Below, piece by piece: positions 26,111-34,504 of a stretch of DNA of 64,000 nucleotides (the stretch's first letter is position 1; every line of letters begins with the position of its first letter). The position numbers and the translations under genes were made by a program. Source of the DNA: Lachnospira pectinoschiza. GTDB taxonomy: Bacteria > Bacillota > Clostridia > Lachnospirales > Lachnospiraceae. A model generated the notes under the pieces. That model was not told the origin of the DNA, did not search any database, and was given only the letters and a program-made list of their open reading frames with translations. Where the stretch lies: the NCBI RefSeq assembly GCF_020564355.1, contig NZ_JAJCRR010000007.1, positions 124,001 through 188,000 on the forward strand, read 5' to 3'.

Positions 26111-26914
26111 CTACATTTTATGGGAAAAACGTTCTTTAAAGCTGCAATGCTGGCACAGTGGTTCAACGGCACGTTTGGCACGGAAGCCTTCTATAAAACG
26201 CACACTCCGTTCCCCGGCAAGAATGTCCTTTAGCGGTGTTGTAAAAATATTGCCGAGCGCCATGGCGGCATTGCCGTCTAAGCAGCACGGAACGACCGTT
26301 CCGTCACTTAAAACCGCCATATGCTGGCGCAGTCCCTGACAAAAGCCCCTGTCGTTGCAGTACGCATTATCAAGTGCAGGCCATTCAAAAGGTGACTGCA
26401 CATTGACGTACAAATGTCGTTTAATTACGCAGTTTTTTTCTCCGAACAGTGTTGGAACACCGGTGGTATTCCACAGCCGCAGGGAAATCTCAGTATCCGT
26501 CTGTGCAAGCAGTGTTTCACAGGAGGCAAATAACTGCGCAATGTAAGTATCCATGTCAATGCAGTCATTGTCGTCTGCGCTGTGCAGGGAAACATTCATC
26601 TGGTGGGGAGGCTGTGCAAGCAGTAAGGGAAGTTTTTGCGCAAGCAGTGTCCCGTTTGTTGTAAGATTTACGGTTACACCTGCCCTGCGGCACAGCGCAA
26701 GAATTTCATCAAGCTGCGGATGCAGCAGCGGTTCGCCCTTTACATGCAGATAAATGTAGTTGGTGTACGGACGGATCTGCTGTAAGGTATGTGCAAATTC
26801 ATCGACAGACATAAAATGCGGACTGCGCAGGGTTTCCTGACAAAAAGAACATTTTAAATTACAGGAACTGGTGATTTCTATATAAATGCGCTTAAAACGC
26901 GCCACATTTCCCAT
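26111..26914 (-). CDS. Radical SAM/SPASM domain protein
   Basis: 267 residues. Radical SAM cluster motif CNLKCSFC (CxxxCxxC, about 18-25), then GEPLLHP and NLTTNGT, typical of the family. A SPASM-like C-terminus has GFCQGL, VVPCCLDG and PLCQHC (about 195-260), which would bind an auxiliary iron-sulfur cluster. Family members mature peptides or sulfatases, or make small metabolites; no peptide substrate gene is seen nearby, so the reaction is unknown. It starts two bases after the TSCPD gene stop, so the two form an operon. Confidence 0.87.
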   Translation of the reverse strand: MGNVARFKRIYIEITSSCNLKCSFCQETLRSPHFMSVDEFAHTLQQIRPYTNYIYLHVKGEPLLHPQLDEILALCRRAGVTVNLTTNGTLLAQKLPLLLAQPPHQMNVSLHSADDNDCIDMDTYIAQLFASCETLLAQTDTEISLRLWNTTGVPTLFGEKNCVIKRHLYVNVQSPFEWPALDNAYCNDRGFCQGLRQHMAVLSDGTVVPCCLDGNAAMALGNIFTTPLKDILAGERSVRFIEGFRAKRAVEPLCQHCSFKERFSHKM

Positions 26915-26916
26915 AA

Positions 26917-27165
26917 TTAATTCTGAGCCTTATACTGCTTTAAAGCCGTTGCAAGCTGGTCCGGGCAGGAAGTAGACTTAAATCCGCAGCGGATACCTTC
27001 CATACGGCGGATGGCTTCATCAATATCCATGCCTTCTACTAAAGCAGCAACACCCTGTGTATTGCCGGAGCAGCCGCCCTCAAAAGCTACATTGGTTACT
27101 TTATTATCAACAACATCAAAATGAATGGCGCGTGAACAGACGCCCTGTGTTTTATAATTCATCAT
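26917..27165 (-). CDS. TSCPD domain protein (TIGR03905 type)
   Basis: 82 residues. Cysteines are placed as in the TIGR03905 family: GVCSRAIHFD, GGCSGNTQG, RCGFKSTSCPDQLA. TSCPD domains also occur at the end of vitamin B12-dependent ribonucleotide reductases; the free-standing protein has no proven role. AGGAG is located five bases before the ATG. First gene of the operon with the radical SAM protein. Confidence 0.92.
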   Translation of the reverse strand: MMNYKTQGVCSRAIHFDVVDNKVTNVAFEGGCSGNTQGVAALVEGMDIDEAIRRMEGIRCGFKSTSCPDQLATALKQYKAQN

Positions 27166-27285
27166 TTTCTCTCCTTTGTTTTTTGCATTGTCATGGTATC
27201 ATAAAATGAAGCGGGATACAAGAAAATTTATCTAAACAAAGGATAATTGTGCCATGATGTCCGGTAAGGAATCAACAGGATAAAG

Positions 27286-27314
27286 TTGCAAATTACGAGT
27301 GGTATGGGTATAAT
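27286..27314 (+). promoter_or_regulatory. Promoter of the transglutaminase-like gene
   Basis: TTGCAA (27286-27291), a 17-base spacer and TATAAT (27309-27314), leaving a leader of about 100 bases. Confidence 0.65.
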
Positions 27315-27421
27315 TATTAATATGCGGTAAAAGCCGCACAATGAAGAAAAATTTGTATAAAATGCTATGAGTGTCAAATCTACATTTTCCGCTCATAGAA
27401 GGATTGAAAACGGAGTAGCAA

Positions 27422-28498
27422 ATGGCACGGAAAAAGAAGAAAAAACGACGCCTGAAAAAGGGGGCTGCACTCGTTTTAAAATGGTCCATTGCAATGATTA
27501 TCATAGGAACTGCCGCATTTTTTCTGATGAATATGGTATATAACCGGGGCATTTATGTAAAGACACACCCGCTGGTACTCGATATGGAAGAAGATGTATC
27601 GGCAGAGGATTTTATTGAAACGTATGATGACACAGAGGTGTTGGTCACTTTTGTAGATATGCCGGTGCATCAGATTGGAAAGCAGACGGTTGAGTTTGTA
27701 GTGGAAAATAAAAAGGGAAGAAGTAAAAAATATACACAGACACTCGAATGGGTGCATAAAGATAAAACAGCGCCGCAGATTAACGGTGTACATAACATCA
27801 CAGTGACCATCGGGGATACTGTTTCATATCTGGACGGGGTCAGTGCCGTGGATGATGTGGACGGACCGGTGAATGTAACGGTTGAAAAGGTGTCTGTCAA
27901 TACAAGACAGACGGGAACGTACCCTATCGCTTATCTGGCAACAGACAGTGCGGGCAATCTGGCAAAGGTCAATGCAAGCGTAACCGTGGTGGAACGCGCA
28001 CAGGACTGGCAGGAGGCATATGCGCTGGTTGACAGTGTACTGGCAAAGATTACAACACCGCAGATGTCACTCGGACAAAAGGCAAAAGCCATTTTTGATT
28101 ATGCGCATAACAATATTACGTATGCGGGCGTGCGCCTTGCAGATGACTGGGATGCGGAATGGTATGCAGGACTTCAGAATATTGAGCAGAACGGCACGAC
28201 AGGCGGCGACTGCTATACGTATTATGCTGTTGCAAATGTGCTGTTACAGCGTGCCGGAGCGGAAACCATGCGTGTGGAGCGGCAGAACGCAGGGGACGGC
28301 AGCCACCACTACTGGATTTTGTGTAATGTTGGGACAGGCTGGTATCATTTTGATGCCACACAGATTTCCAACGGATTTACGTGTTTTATGCTGACGGATA
28401 AGCAGGTGCGCGACTTTACACAGATAAAGCCGAATTTCTATGATTTTGCCGCAGACCGGTATCCTGCAACACCGCAGACGGAATTTGTCCTGCAATAA
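27422..28498 (+). CDS. Membrane-anchored transglutaminase-like protein with Ig-like domains
   Basis: 358 residues. A basic N-terminus, one transmembrane helix (about 20-41), an Ig-like beta region (about 50-185, the second part like DUF5011: VDDVDGPV...ATDSAGN) and a transglutaminase-core domain (about 200-340). The papain-like triad is visible: Cys264 in GGDCYTYYA, His295/296 in HHYW and Asp311 in HFDAT. Bacterial members act as proteases, amidases or cross-linkers at the surface; which applies here is unknown. The racemase gene follows after 30 bases and may share the transcript. Confidence 0.87.
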   Translation: MARKKKKKRRLKKGAALVLKWSIAMIIIGTAAFFLMNMVYNRGIYVKTHPLVLDMEEDVSAEDFIETYDDTEVLVTFVDMPVHQIGKQTVEFVVENKKGRSKKYTQTLEWVHKDKTAPQINGVHNITVTIGDTVSYLDGVSAVDDVDGPVNVTVEKVSVNTRQTGTYPIAYLATDSAGNLAKVNASVTVVERAQDWQEAYALVDSVLAKITTPQMSLGQKAKAIFDYAHNNITYAGVRLADDWDAEWYAGLQNIEQNGTTGGDCYTYYAVANVLLQRAGAETMRVERQNAGDGSHHYWILCNVGTGWYHFDATQISNGFTCFMLTDKQVRDFTQIKPNFYDFAADRYPATPQTEFVLQ

Positions 28499-28528
28499 GC
28501 AATCCGTTTATTATGGAAGGAAAAGAAA

Positions 28529-29260
28529 ATGAAGACACTGGGAATTTTAGGCGGAATGGGACCGATGGCGACTGCCTGTTTTATGGAACGGATAACCGCA
28601 ATGACAGCGGCAGATACCGACCAGGAGCAGATACCGGTGATTGTATACAGCAATACACAGATTCCTGACAGAAGTGCGTATCTTTTAGACAGACCGCAGG
28701 CGGAAAATCCTTTGACGGCATTACGGCAGACGGCGCATTTTTTAGACGGTGCATGTGATTATATTGCAATGCCGTGTGTGACAGCACATGCGTTTTATAC
28801 GCAGATACAACAGGAACTTTCCCATGCCGTGCTTTTCAATATGGTTGAACTGACGGTGCAGTCCTTAAAGGCACAGAACATAAAAAAAGCGGGACTGCTG
28901 GCAACGGACGGCACGATTGCAGGCGGTGTATTTAAAGAAAGTTTAAAAAATGCAGGAATCGAGAGTGTTCTGCCGGGTGCGCTGTCACAAAAAAGCCTTA
29001 TGGCGCTGATTTACCGGATAAAAGCGGGAAAAGAGCCGGATATGGCGGCGTTTAACCGCATTTTACAGGAACTCGTATCCGGCGGCGCAGAAAGAATCGT
29101 ACTTGGCTGTACGGAAATTTCCATTTTAAATTTAAAAGAAAAATGTCCGTGTGCCGTACCGTATACAGACTGTATGGAACTGCTGGCGGAGGCGGCGGTG
29201 GCAGCGTGCGGCGGACAAGTCGCTCAGAAATGGAGGCAAATGCGAAAATCCATAAATTAA
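28529..29260 (+). CDS. Aspartate/glutamate racemase family protein
   Basis: 243 residues of the cofactor-independent Asp/Glu racemase family (RacX/aspartate racemase-like): GILGGMGPMAT at the start and the two catalytic cysteines Cys83 in MPCVTAH and Cys194 in LGCTEIS. It would interconvert L- and D-amino acids, often Asp or Glu; the substrate is not shown by sequence. The last 14 or so codons and the stop lie within a repeat/hairpin region, so the C-terminus may have been rewritten by the repeat. It is upstream of a Dlt-like D-amino-acid ligation operon. Confidence 0.87.
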   Translation: MKTLGILGGMGPMATACFMERITAMTAADTDQEQIPVIVYSNTQIPDRSAYLLDRPQAENPLTALRQTAHFLDGACDYIAMPCVTAHAFYTQIQQELSHAVLFNMVELTVQSLKAQNIKKAGLLATDGTIAGGVFKESLKNAGIESVLPGALSQKSLMALIYRIKAGKEPDMAAFNRILQELVSGGAERIVLGCTEISILNLKEKCPCAVPYTDCMELLAEAAVAACGGQVAQKWRQMRKSIN

Positions 29261-29537
29261 AGATTTTCGCACATCAAGCGTAGCTTGATGTTTCACTTTG
29301 TGCCGCAGGCGTCACAAAGTCGTTTTATCGCAGAGCCAAATAAGATTTGGCTCGCGATTCTTCCAGCATTAAAATGCCTGCGGAATGAGGAAAATGCGAA
29401 AAATATGCTTGAGAGCATATTTTCACACGGAGATTTGTTTCTGAGCGAAAACAAATCTCTCTGATTGCAGATGAGAAATCGCCTGCGCGAATTTCTCATC
29501 GCAGCTTCGCGACAAAGTCGCTTAGGAATGAGGTAGT
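29214..29537 (+). repeat. Array of consecutive hairpins (repeat island)
   Basis: Nine inverted repeats lie head to tail: 29241-29271, 29272-29290, 29295-29320, 29327-29358, 29366-29377, 29400-29423, 29430-29459, 29470-29500 and 29509-29521, most with 8-11 bp stems and different sequences. It begins with a partial leader motif inside the racemase gene and ends with the ribosome site of the adenylation gene. No open reading frame of note. Modules recur at murG, GH5, 35341 and 56864. Confidence 0.85.
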
Positions 29538-31046
29538 ATGAGAAATGTATTAGAATATCTGGAAGCGGCATATCTGAAAGCACCGGAAAAGACGGCATAT
29601 GCCAGTGAAACGGACAGCCTTACGTTCCGGCAGGTTTATATGCAGGCGCGGTCTGTCGGAACAGTGCTTTTAAAAGATGGATTGTATAAAAAGCCGGTGG
29701 TGGTTTTTATGGAAAAAAGCCCGCAGACGATTACTGCATTTTTAGGTGTGGTTTATGCGGGGTGCTATTATGTGCCGGTTGATGAGGAAATGCCGTCTTA
29801 CAGAATGGAACTGATTTTTAAGACACTTTCGCCGCAGGCGGTAATCTGCGATAAAGCAACAACAGATAGGCTTTACAAAATGGGCTATCAGGGACAAGTA
29901 TATTTATATGAGCAGATATCAGCTACACCGCAGGATACGAAAGCACTGTCGGCAGTCCGTGAAAAAAGCATTGATACCGATGCACTGTATATTGTATTCA
30001 CATCGGGTTCAACAGGCATCCCAAAAGGTGTTGTAGCCTGCCACCGTTCAGTCATTGATTATATTGAAAATCTTTCAGCAGTGTTGCAGGTATCGGAGGA
30101 TACCGTGTTTGGCAATCAGGCACCGCTGTATGTCGATGCCTGTTTAAAGGAAATATATCCGACCTTAAAATTTGCGGCAACGGCATACCTGATACCAAAG
30201 CAGTTATTTATGTTTCCGGTGAAGCTTGTTGAATTTATCAATGCTCATCAGATTAATACCATCTGCTGGGTTGTTCCGGCACTGACGATGATATCGGGAC
30301 TGGGCGCATTTGAAAAAGCAGTGCCGTCATCTTTAAAGACGATTGCATTCGGCAGTGAAGTGTTTCCGGCAAGACAGCTTGCACTCTGGAGAAAATATGT
30401 CCCCAATGCACGGTACATCAATCTGTACGGACCGACGGAAGCAACCGGAATGTCCTGCTACTATGTTGTGGACAGGGAATTTAAGGAAGACGAAGTGATT
30501 CCGATTGGCAGACCGTTTCCCAATACCGGCATTCTGCTTTTAAATGAAGATGGAAAAGAAGTAACGCAGGGAGAAAAGGGCGAAATCTGTATCCGTGGAA
30601 CGGCGGTGACCATGGGATATTACCGCCAGCCGGAAAAGACTGCCGGGAATTTTGTGCAGAATCCGCTCAATAAGGACTATCCGGAGATTATTTATAAGAC
30701 CGGAGATTTGGGTTATTATAATGACCGCGGAGAATTAATGTTTGCTTCCCGTAAGGATTATCAGATTAAACATATGGGACATCGTATTGAACTTGGTGAA
30801 ATTGAAGGCAGTGTAAACTGCATGGAAAAAATCGCAGGCGGCTGTTGTATTTATGATGAGGAAAAGAAAAAAATTGTATTATTTTATGCGGGAGAAGTAC
30901 AGCCGGCAGAGGTGCTTGCCTTTTTAAAGGAGCGTCTTCCACGCTACATGGTGCCGGGCGTTTTACGACAGGTGGATAGATTGCCGCTGACCTTAAACGG
31001 CAAAGTCGACCGCATGAAATTAAAAGAGATGTATGCTGGAGAATAG
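29538..31046 (+). CDS. DltA-like amino acid adenylation enzyme (carrier-protein ligase)
   Basis: 502 residues of the ANL family. Predicted to activate an amino acid with ATP and load it on the carrier protein encoded next. P-loop FTSGSTGIPKG (about 154-164), YGPTEAT motif, KTGDLGYY, catalytic LNGKVDR (Lys489). Asp200 in YVDACLKEIY sits where amino-acid-activating enzymes hold the alpha-amino group. At the position of the D-Ala-gating Cys of Bacillus DltA (FCGE) this protein has FGSE (Gly272), so D-alanine specificity should not be assumed. The start follows GAGG at the end of the hairpin array. First gene of a five-gene operon. Confidence 0.87.
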   Translation: MRNVLEYLEAAYLKAPEKTAYASETDSLTFRQVYMQARSVGTVLLKDGLYKKPVVVFMEKSPQTITAFLGVVYAGCYYVPVDEEMPSYRMELIFKTLSPQAVICDKATTDRLYKMGYQGQVYLYEQISATPQDTKALSAVREKSIDTDALYIVFTSGSTGIPKGVVACHRSVIDYIENLSAVLQVSEDTVFGNQAPLYVDACLKEIYPTLKFAATAYLIPKQLFMFPVKLVEFINAHQINTICWVVPALTMISGLGAFEKAVPSSLKTIAFGSEVFPARQLALWRKYVPNARYINLYGPTEATGMSCYYVVDREFKEDEVIPIGRPFPNTGILLLNEDGKEVTQGEKGEICIRGTAVTMGYYRQPEKTAGNFVQNPLNKDYPEIIYKTGDLGYYNDRGELMFASRKDYQIKHMGHRIELGEIEGSVNCMEKIAGGCCIYDEEKKKIVLFYAGEVQPAEVLAFLKERLPRYMVPGVLRQVDRLPLTLNGKVDRMKLKEMYAGE

Positions 31047-31053
31047 AAGAAAT

Positions 31054-31281
31054 ATGGAACAATTAATTGAAATTTTAAAAGAACTGCACCCGGATGTGGA
31101 TTATGAAAACTGTACCACATTGATTACGGATAAGATTTTGGATTCGTTTGACATGATTACGATTATCGCCGAGGTGCATAACCGGTTTGATGTTGTCATT
31201 CCGGCAGATGAATTAGGACCGGAAAACTTTAATTCGGCACGGGCGCTGTATGCGCTGATTACACGTTTAGAGGATGAATAA
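31054..31281 (+). CDS. Acyl/D-alanyl carrier protein-like protein (DltC-like)
   Basis: 75 residues, acidic, four-helix carrier fold. The phosphopantetheine attachment serine is Ser31 in LDSFDM, the usual DSF/DSL motif. It would carry the amino acid activated by the preceding ligase to the membrane acyltransferase. It begins seven bases after the ligase stop and ends two bases before the MBOAT gene. An in-frame ATG at 31033 inside the ligase gene is less likely because the GGAG site lies between the two. Confidence 0.88.
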   Translation: MEQLIEILKELHPDVDYENCTTLITDKILDSFDMITIIAEVHNRFDVVIPADELGPENFNSARALYALITRLEDE

Positions 31282-31283
31282 CC

Positions 31284-32876
31284 ATGCTTTTTACATCATT
31301 TGAATTTGTGGCATTTCTAGCGTGTGTGCTGGTGCTGTATTATCTGATTCCGGTGCGGTTTCAGTGGATTTTACTGCTTGTTGCAAATGTATTTTTTTAC
31401 GCATGTTCCGGGCTTTATGGGCTGCTGTTTATGGGAGTTACGATTGTGACCTCATATGCCGCCGCCCGTATCATGTCTGCGGTGCAGTACCACATGGATG
31501 ACACGGTAAAGGCACACAAAGAAGTCTGGTCAAAGCAGGAGCGCAAAGCGTACAAACAGCAGATAAAGCGTAAAAAGCGCATGATTTTTATAGGTTGTCT
31601 TCTTGTGAATCTTGGAATTCTTGCGGTTTTAAAATATACGAATTTTGCGATTGCCAATGTAAACGGCATTGCGGCGCTGTTTACCGGTAGACACTCCATT
31701 GCCCGTGTGAATCTGGTACTGCCGCTTGGCATTTCCTTTTATACGTTTCAGACAATGGGATATGTGATTGACGTTTACCGCGGTAAGGCCGAAGCAGAAA
31801 AAAATATTTTTAAAATGGCGCTGTTTACGTCCTTTTTTCCGCAGCTGATACAGGGACCTATCAGTCGTTTCGGCGAACTGTCACAGACATTGTATGCGCC
31901 GCACCGGTTTGATTTCAGGACGGTGTGGTTCGGGCTGGAGCGTGTGCTGTGGGGCTATTTTAAAAAGCTGGTCATCGCAGACCGTATCGTGGTGGCGGTC
32001 AATGCCATTGTGGGACAGCCGGATATTTACAGCGGATTCTACGTATTTTGCGGCATGCTTTTTTATGCGGCAGAATTATATGCCGACTTTACCGGTGGCA
32101 TTGATATTACAATCGGTATTGCGCAGATGTTTGGCATACAGCTTGCCGAAAACTTTGAACGACCGTATTTTTCAAAAAATATTGCGGAATACTGGCGCAG
32201 ATGGCACATTACCATGGGAACGTGGTTTAAGGATTATCTGTTTTATCCGCTGTCTGCGTCCATGCCGGTGCTGTCGATGTCTACATTCTGCCGGAGACAT
32301 TTCGGCGCGGCGGCAGGCAGGCGGATTCCGGTGTATTTTGTAACACTGGTGGTATGGTTTGCCACGGGAATCTGGCACGGTGCAAGCTGGAATTTCATTG
32401 TGTGGGGGCTGTTAAATGCCGTAGTCATTCTGCTTTCACAGGAATGTCGTCCGCTTTATGAAAAATTTCACGCACATTTTCCTGGCATACAAAAAAAATA
32501 TGCCTACCGTATTTTTCAGGTGGTGCGCACGGTGCTTTTGATGTCCTCACTGCGTATGCTGGACTGTTATCGGAATGTCGGGCTGACTTTTAAAATGTTT
32601 GGGACGATGTTTACGGACTGGAATATGACAGCGGCGATGAAGGGACTGTTACAGCTCGGTCTGACAGCGGCGGATTATGCGGTTGTGGCAGTGGCAGTTG
32701 TTCTGGTGCTGTGTGTCAGCTTAAAACAGCGGAGAGGCAGTATCCGGGAGCGGCTTTATGAAAGAACAGCGGCAGTGCAGTATCTTGTCGTTTTTGCGCT
32801 TTTATTTGCCATTTTAATTTTCGGCGCGTACGGAATCGGGTACGATGCGAATCAGTTCATATATAACCAGTTTTAA
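31284..32876 (+). CDS. MBOAT family O-acyltransferase (DltB/AlgI-like)
   Basis: 530 residues with ten or more hydrophobic segments. MBOAT catalytic histidines are visible: His308 in WRRWHITMGTWF and His365 in TGIWHGASWN. Members move an acyl or aminoacyl group across the membrane onto an extracellular polymer (teichoic acid, polysaccharide). With the carrier protein upstream, an aminoacyl donor is expected, as in DltB, although DltB is shorter and AlgI-like enzymes have this length. Gene order ligase-carrier-MBOAT-SGNH differs from dltABCD. Confidence 0.93.
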   Translation: MLFTSFEFVAFLACVLVLYYLIPVRFQWILLLVANVFFYACSGLYGLLFMGVTIVTSYAAARIMSAVQYHMDDTVKAHKEVWSKQERKAYKQQIKRKKRMIFIGCLLVNLGILAVLKYTNFAIANVNGIAALFTGRHSIARVNLVLPLGISFYTFQTMGYVIDVYRGKAEAEKNIFKMALFTSFFPQLIQGPISRFGELSQTLYAPHRFDFRTVWFGLERVLWGYFKKLVIADRIVVAVNAIVGQPDIYSGFYVFCGMLFYAAELYADFTGGIDITIGIAQMFGIQLAENFERPYFSKNIAEYWRRWHITMGTWFKDYLFYPLSASMPVLSMSTFCRRHFGAAAGRRIPVYFVTLVVWFATGIWHGASWNFIVWGLLNAVVILLSQECRPLYEKFHAHFPGIQKKYAYRIFQVVRTVLLMSSLRMLDCYRNVGLTFKMFGTMFTDWNMTAAMKGLLQLGLTAADYAVVAVAVVLVLCVSLKQRRGSIRERLYERTAAVQYLVVFALLFAILIFGAYGIGYDANQFIYNQF

Positions 32877-32959
32877 AAAATGTTTGTACATAAAGAGGTT
32901 TGGGAAGACACGGCGGTTTCATGCTTTAAACCGTGTATTATAATGAAGAAAGGACAGAA

Positions 32960-33988
32960 ATGGTACGTAGTAAAATAAAAACTTTAGGCATTGTGGCAGT
33001 TCTTATGGTGCTTTCTGTCCTTGCCCTGTACTTTGCCCAGGCACTGCTCATGCCAAAGTATATGTCAAATGTAAAGGAAGGCGCACTCATTGCCGAGTAT
33101 TATAAAGCACCGAAAAACAATGATGTCATATTTATCGGGGACTGTGAGGTTTATGAAAATATTTCTCCGGTTACACTCTGGCAGGAATACGGCATTACAA
33201 GCTATATCCGCGGCAGCGCGCAGCAGCTGATCTGGCAGTCGTATTATTTATTGGAAGAAACCCTGCGGTATGAAACACCAAAGGCGGTCGTGTTTAACGT
33301 GCTGTCCATGAAGTACAATGAACCGCAGAATGAAGCGTATAACCGCATGACCTTAGACGGCATGAAGTGGTCGGACAGCAAGGCGGCATCCATACGGGCT
33401 TCCATGACAGAAAAAGAAAGTTTTATAAGCTATGTATTTCCACTGCTTCGGTTTCATTCGCGGTGGAGTGCATTGACAAAAGAAGATTTCCGGTATATGT
33501 TTTCAAAAGATATGGTTTCGTATAACGGATATTTATTGCAGACGGAGAGAAAGGGTGTGACGACACAGCCGAGAAAGACGCCGCTTGCCGATTATTCGTT
33601 TGGTGAAAATGCGTGGGACTATCTGGATAAAATCACGCAGCTTTGCAAGGAAAAAAATATCCGTCTGGTGCTGATGAAAGCACCGACAATTTATCCGGTG
33701 TGGTATGATGAATGGGAAGAACAGATCAAAGATTATGCCGCGCAGAAGGATTTGCCGTATTACAATTTTCTGGAGTCCATTCAGGAATCCGGGATTGATT
33801 TGACAACCGATACTTATGATGCGGGACTGCACTTAAATGTGTGGGGAGCGGAAAAGCTTTCCCGCTATTTCGGACAGATTCTGCGGACAGAATGTGATCT
33901 GCCTGATCACAGGCAGGACAGTGCGGTTTTATCCTACTGGCAGGAAATGGAAGAACGATATGAAGCAGAGAAAGGAACAGCAGATTGA
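32960..33988 (+). CDS. SGNH/DltD-like membrane-anchored protein, partner of the MBOAT
   Basis: 342 residues with one N-terminal transmembrane helix (about 8-28) and an extracytoplasmic SGNH-like domain. The block I region reads IGDCEVYENISP, with Cys62 where the nucleophile serine (GDS/GSS) is expected; a late Asp287/His291 pair (DAGLH) may stand for the Asp-His dyad, though spacing is one residue longer than the usual DxxH. DltD and AlgX/AlgJ play this role beside MBOAT proteins in related systems. ATG 32960 has AAAGGA six bases upstream. It overlaps the next gene by one base. Confidence 0.78.
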   Translation: MVRSKIKTLGIVAVLMVLSVLALYFAQALLMPKYMSNVKEGALIAEYYKAPKNNDVIFIGDCEVYENISPVTLWQEYGITSYIRGSAQQLIWQSYYLLEETLRYETPKAVVFNVLSMKYNEPQNEAYNRMTLDGMKWSDSKAASIRASMTEKESFISYVFPLLRFHSRWSALTKEDFRYMFSKDMVSYNGYLLQTERKGVTTQPRKTPLADYSFGENAWDYLDKITQLCKEKNIRLVLMKAPTIYPVWYDEWEEQIKDYAAQKDLPYYNFLESIQESGIDLTTDTYDAGLHLNVWGAEKLSRYFGQILRTECDLPDHRQDSAVLSYWQEMEERYEAEKGTAD

Positions 33989-34491
33989 TGAAAAAATTTT
34001 GGATAACGGCGCTGTGTATTGCAGTGACCGTAATTTCACTTGCAGGCTGCGGCACAGCATCCGGCAGCAGTGCAAAAAATCAGCAGAGCGGTTACATTTT
34101 TACCACAGGTGACCAGCAGATTTATATTAATGAAGATGCCCAGACGGTAACAGATGCACTTGGAGCACCGTCCGGCGGCACATATGAGGCATTAAGCTGT
34201 GCATTCGAAGGAAAAGATACATTTTACTATTATGACGGCTTTACCTTACAGACGTATGAAAAAGACGGCAAAAAGTATATCTATACAATTACGCTCGAAG
34301 ATGATACAGTAAATACGGCAGAAGGTATTAAAATCGGTGACAGCTTTGCGGCAGTGACAAAGGCATACGGCACGGATTACGTTGCAGCAGGCAACACCTA
34401 TGCGTATTCTAAGGATAAAATGACCCTGACATTTGTCATGAATAACGATAAAGTCAGCACGATTTCATATTCACTGCTGACAAGTAAATAA
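33988..34491 (+). CDS. Small lipoprotein of the Dlt-like operon
   Basis: 167 residues. Signal peptide with lipobox LAGC (Cys near 21), then a Ser/Gln-rich spacer and two similar halves (a TVTDALGAPS segment and an AEGIKIGDSFAAVTKAYG segment) resembling the repeated SmpA/BLIP-like fold; this is inference. The TGATG junction with the SGNH gene implies coupled translation, so it probably assists the same surface-modification pathway. Function unknown. Confidence 0.75.
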   Translation: MKKFWITALCIAVTVISLAGCGTASGSSAKNQQSGYIFTTGDQQIYINEDAQTVTDALGAPSGGTYEALSCAFEGKDTFYYYDGFTLQTYEKDGKKYIYTITLEDDTVNTAEGIKIGDSFAAVTKAYGTDYVAAGNTYAYSKDKMTLTFVMNNDKVSTISYSLLTSK

Positions 34492-34504
34492 AAAGGAGAA
34501 TATT

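Noticed and set aside
29241-29521. CRISPR-like array
   Set aside because: The units are different inverted repeats with no constant direct repeat and no regular spacers; no cas genes are present.
29538-33988. Canonical dltABCD operon
   Set aside because: Gene order and key specificity and nucleophile residues differ, so the dlt names were not assigned.
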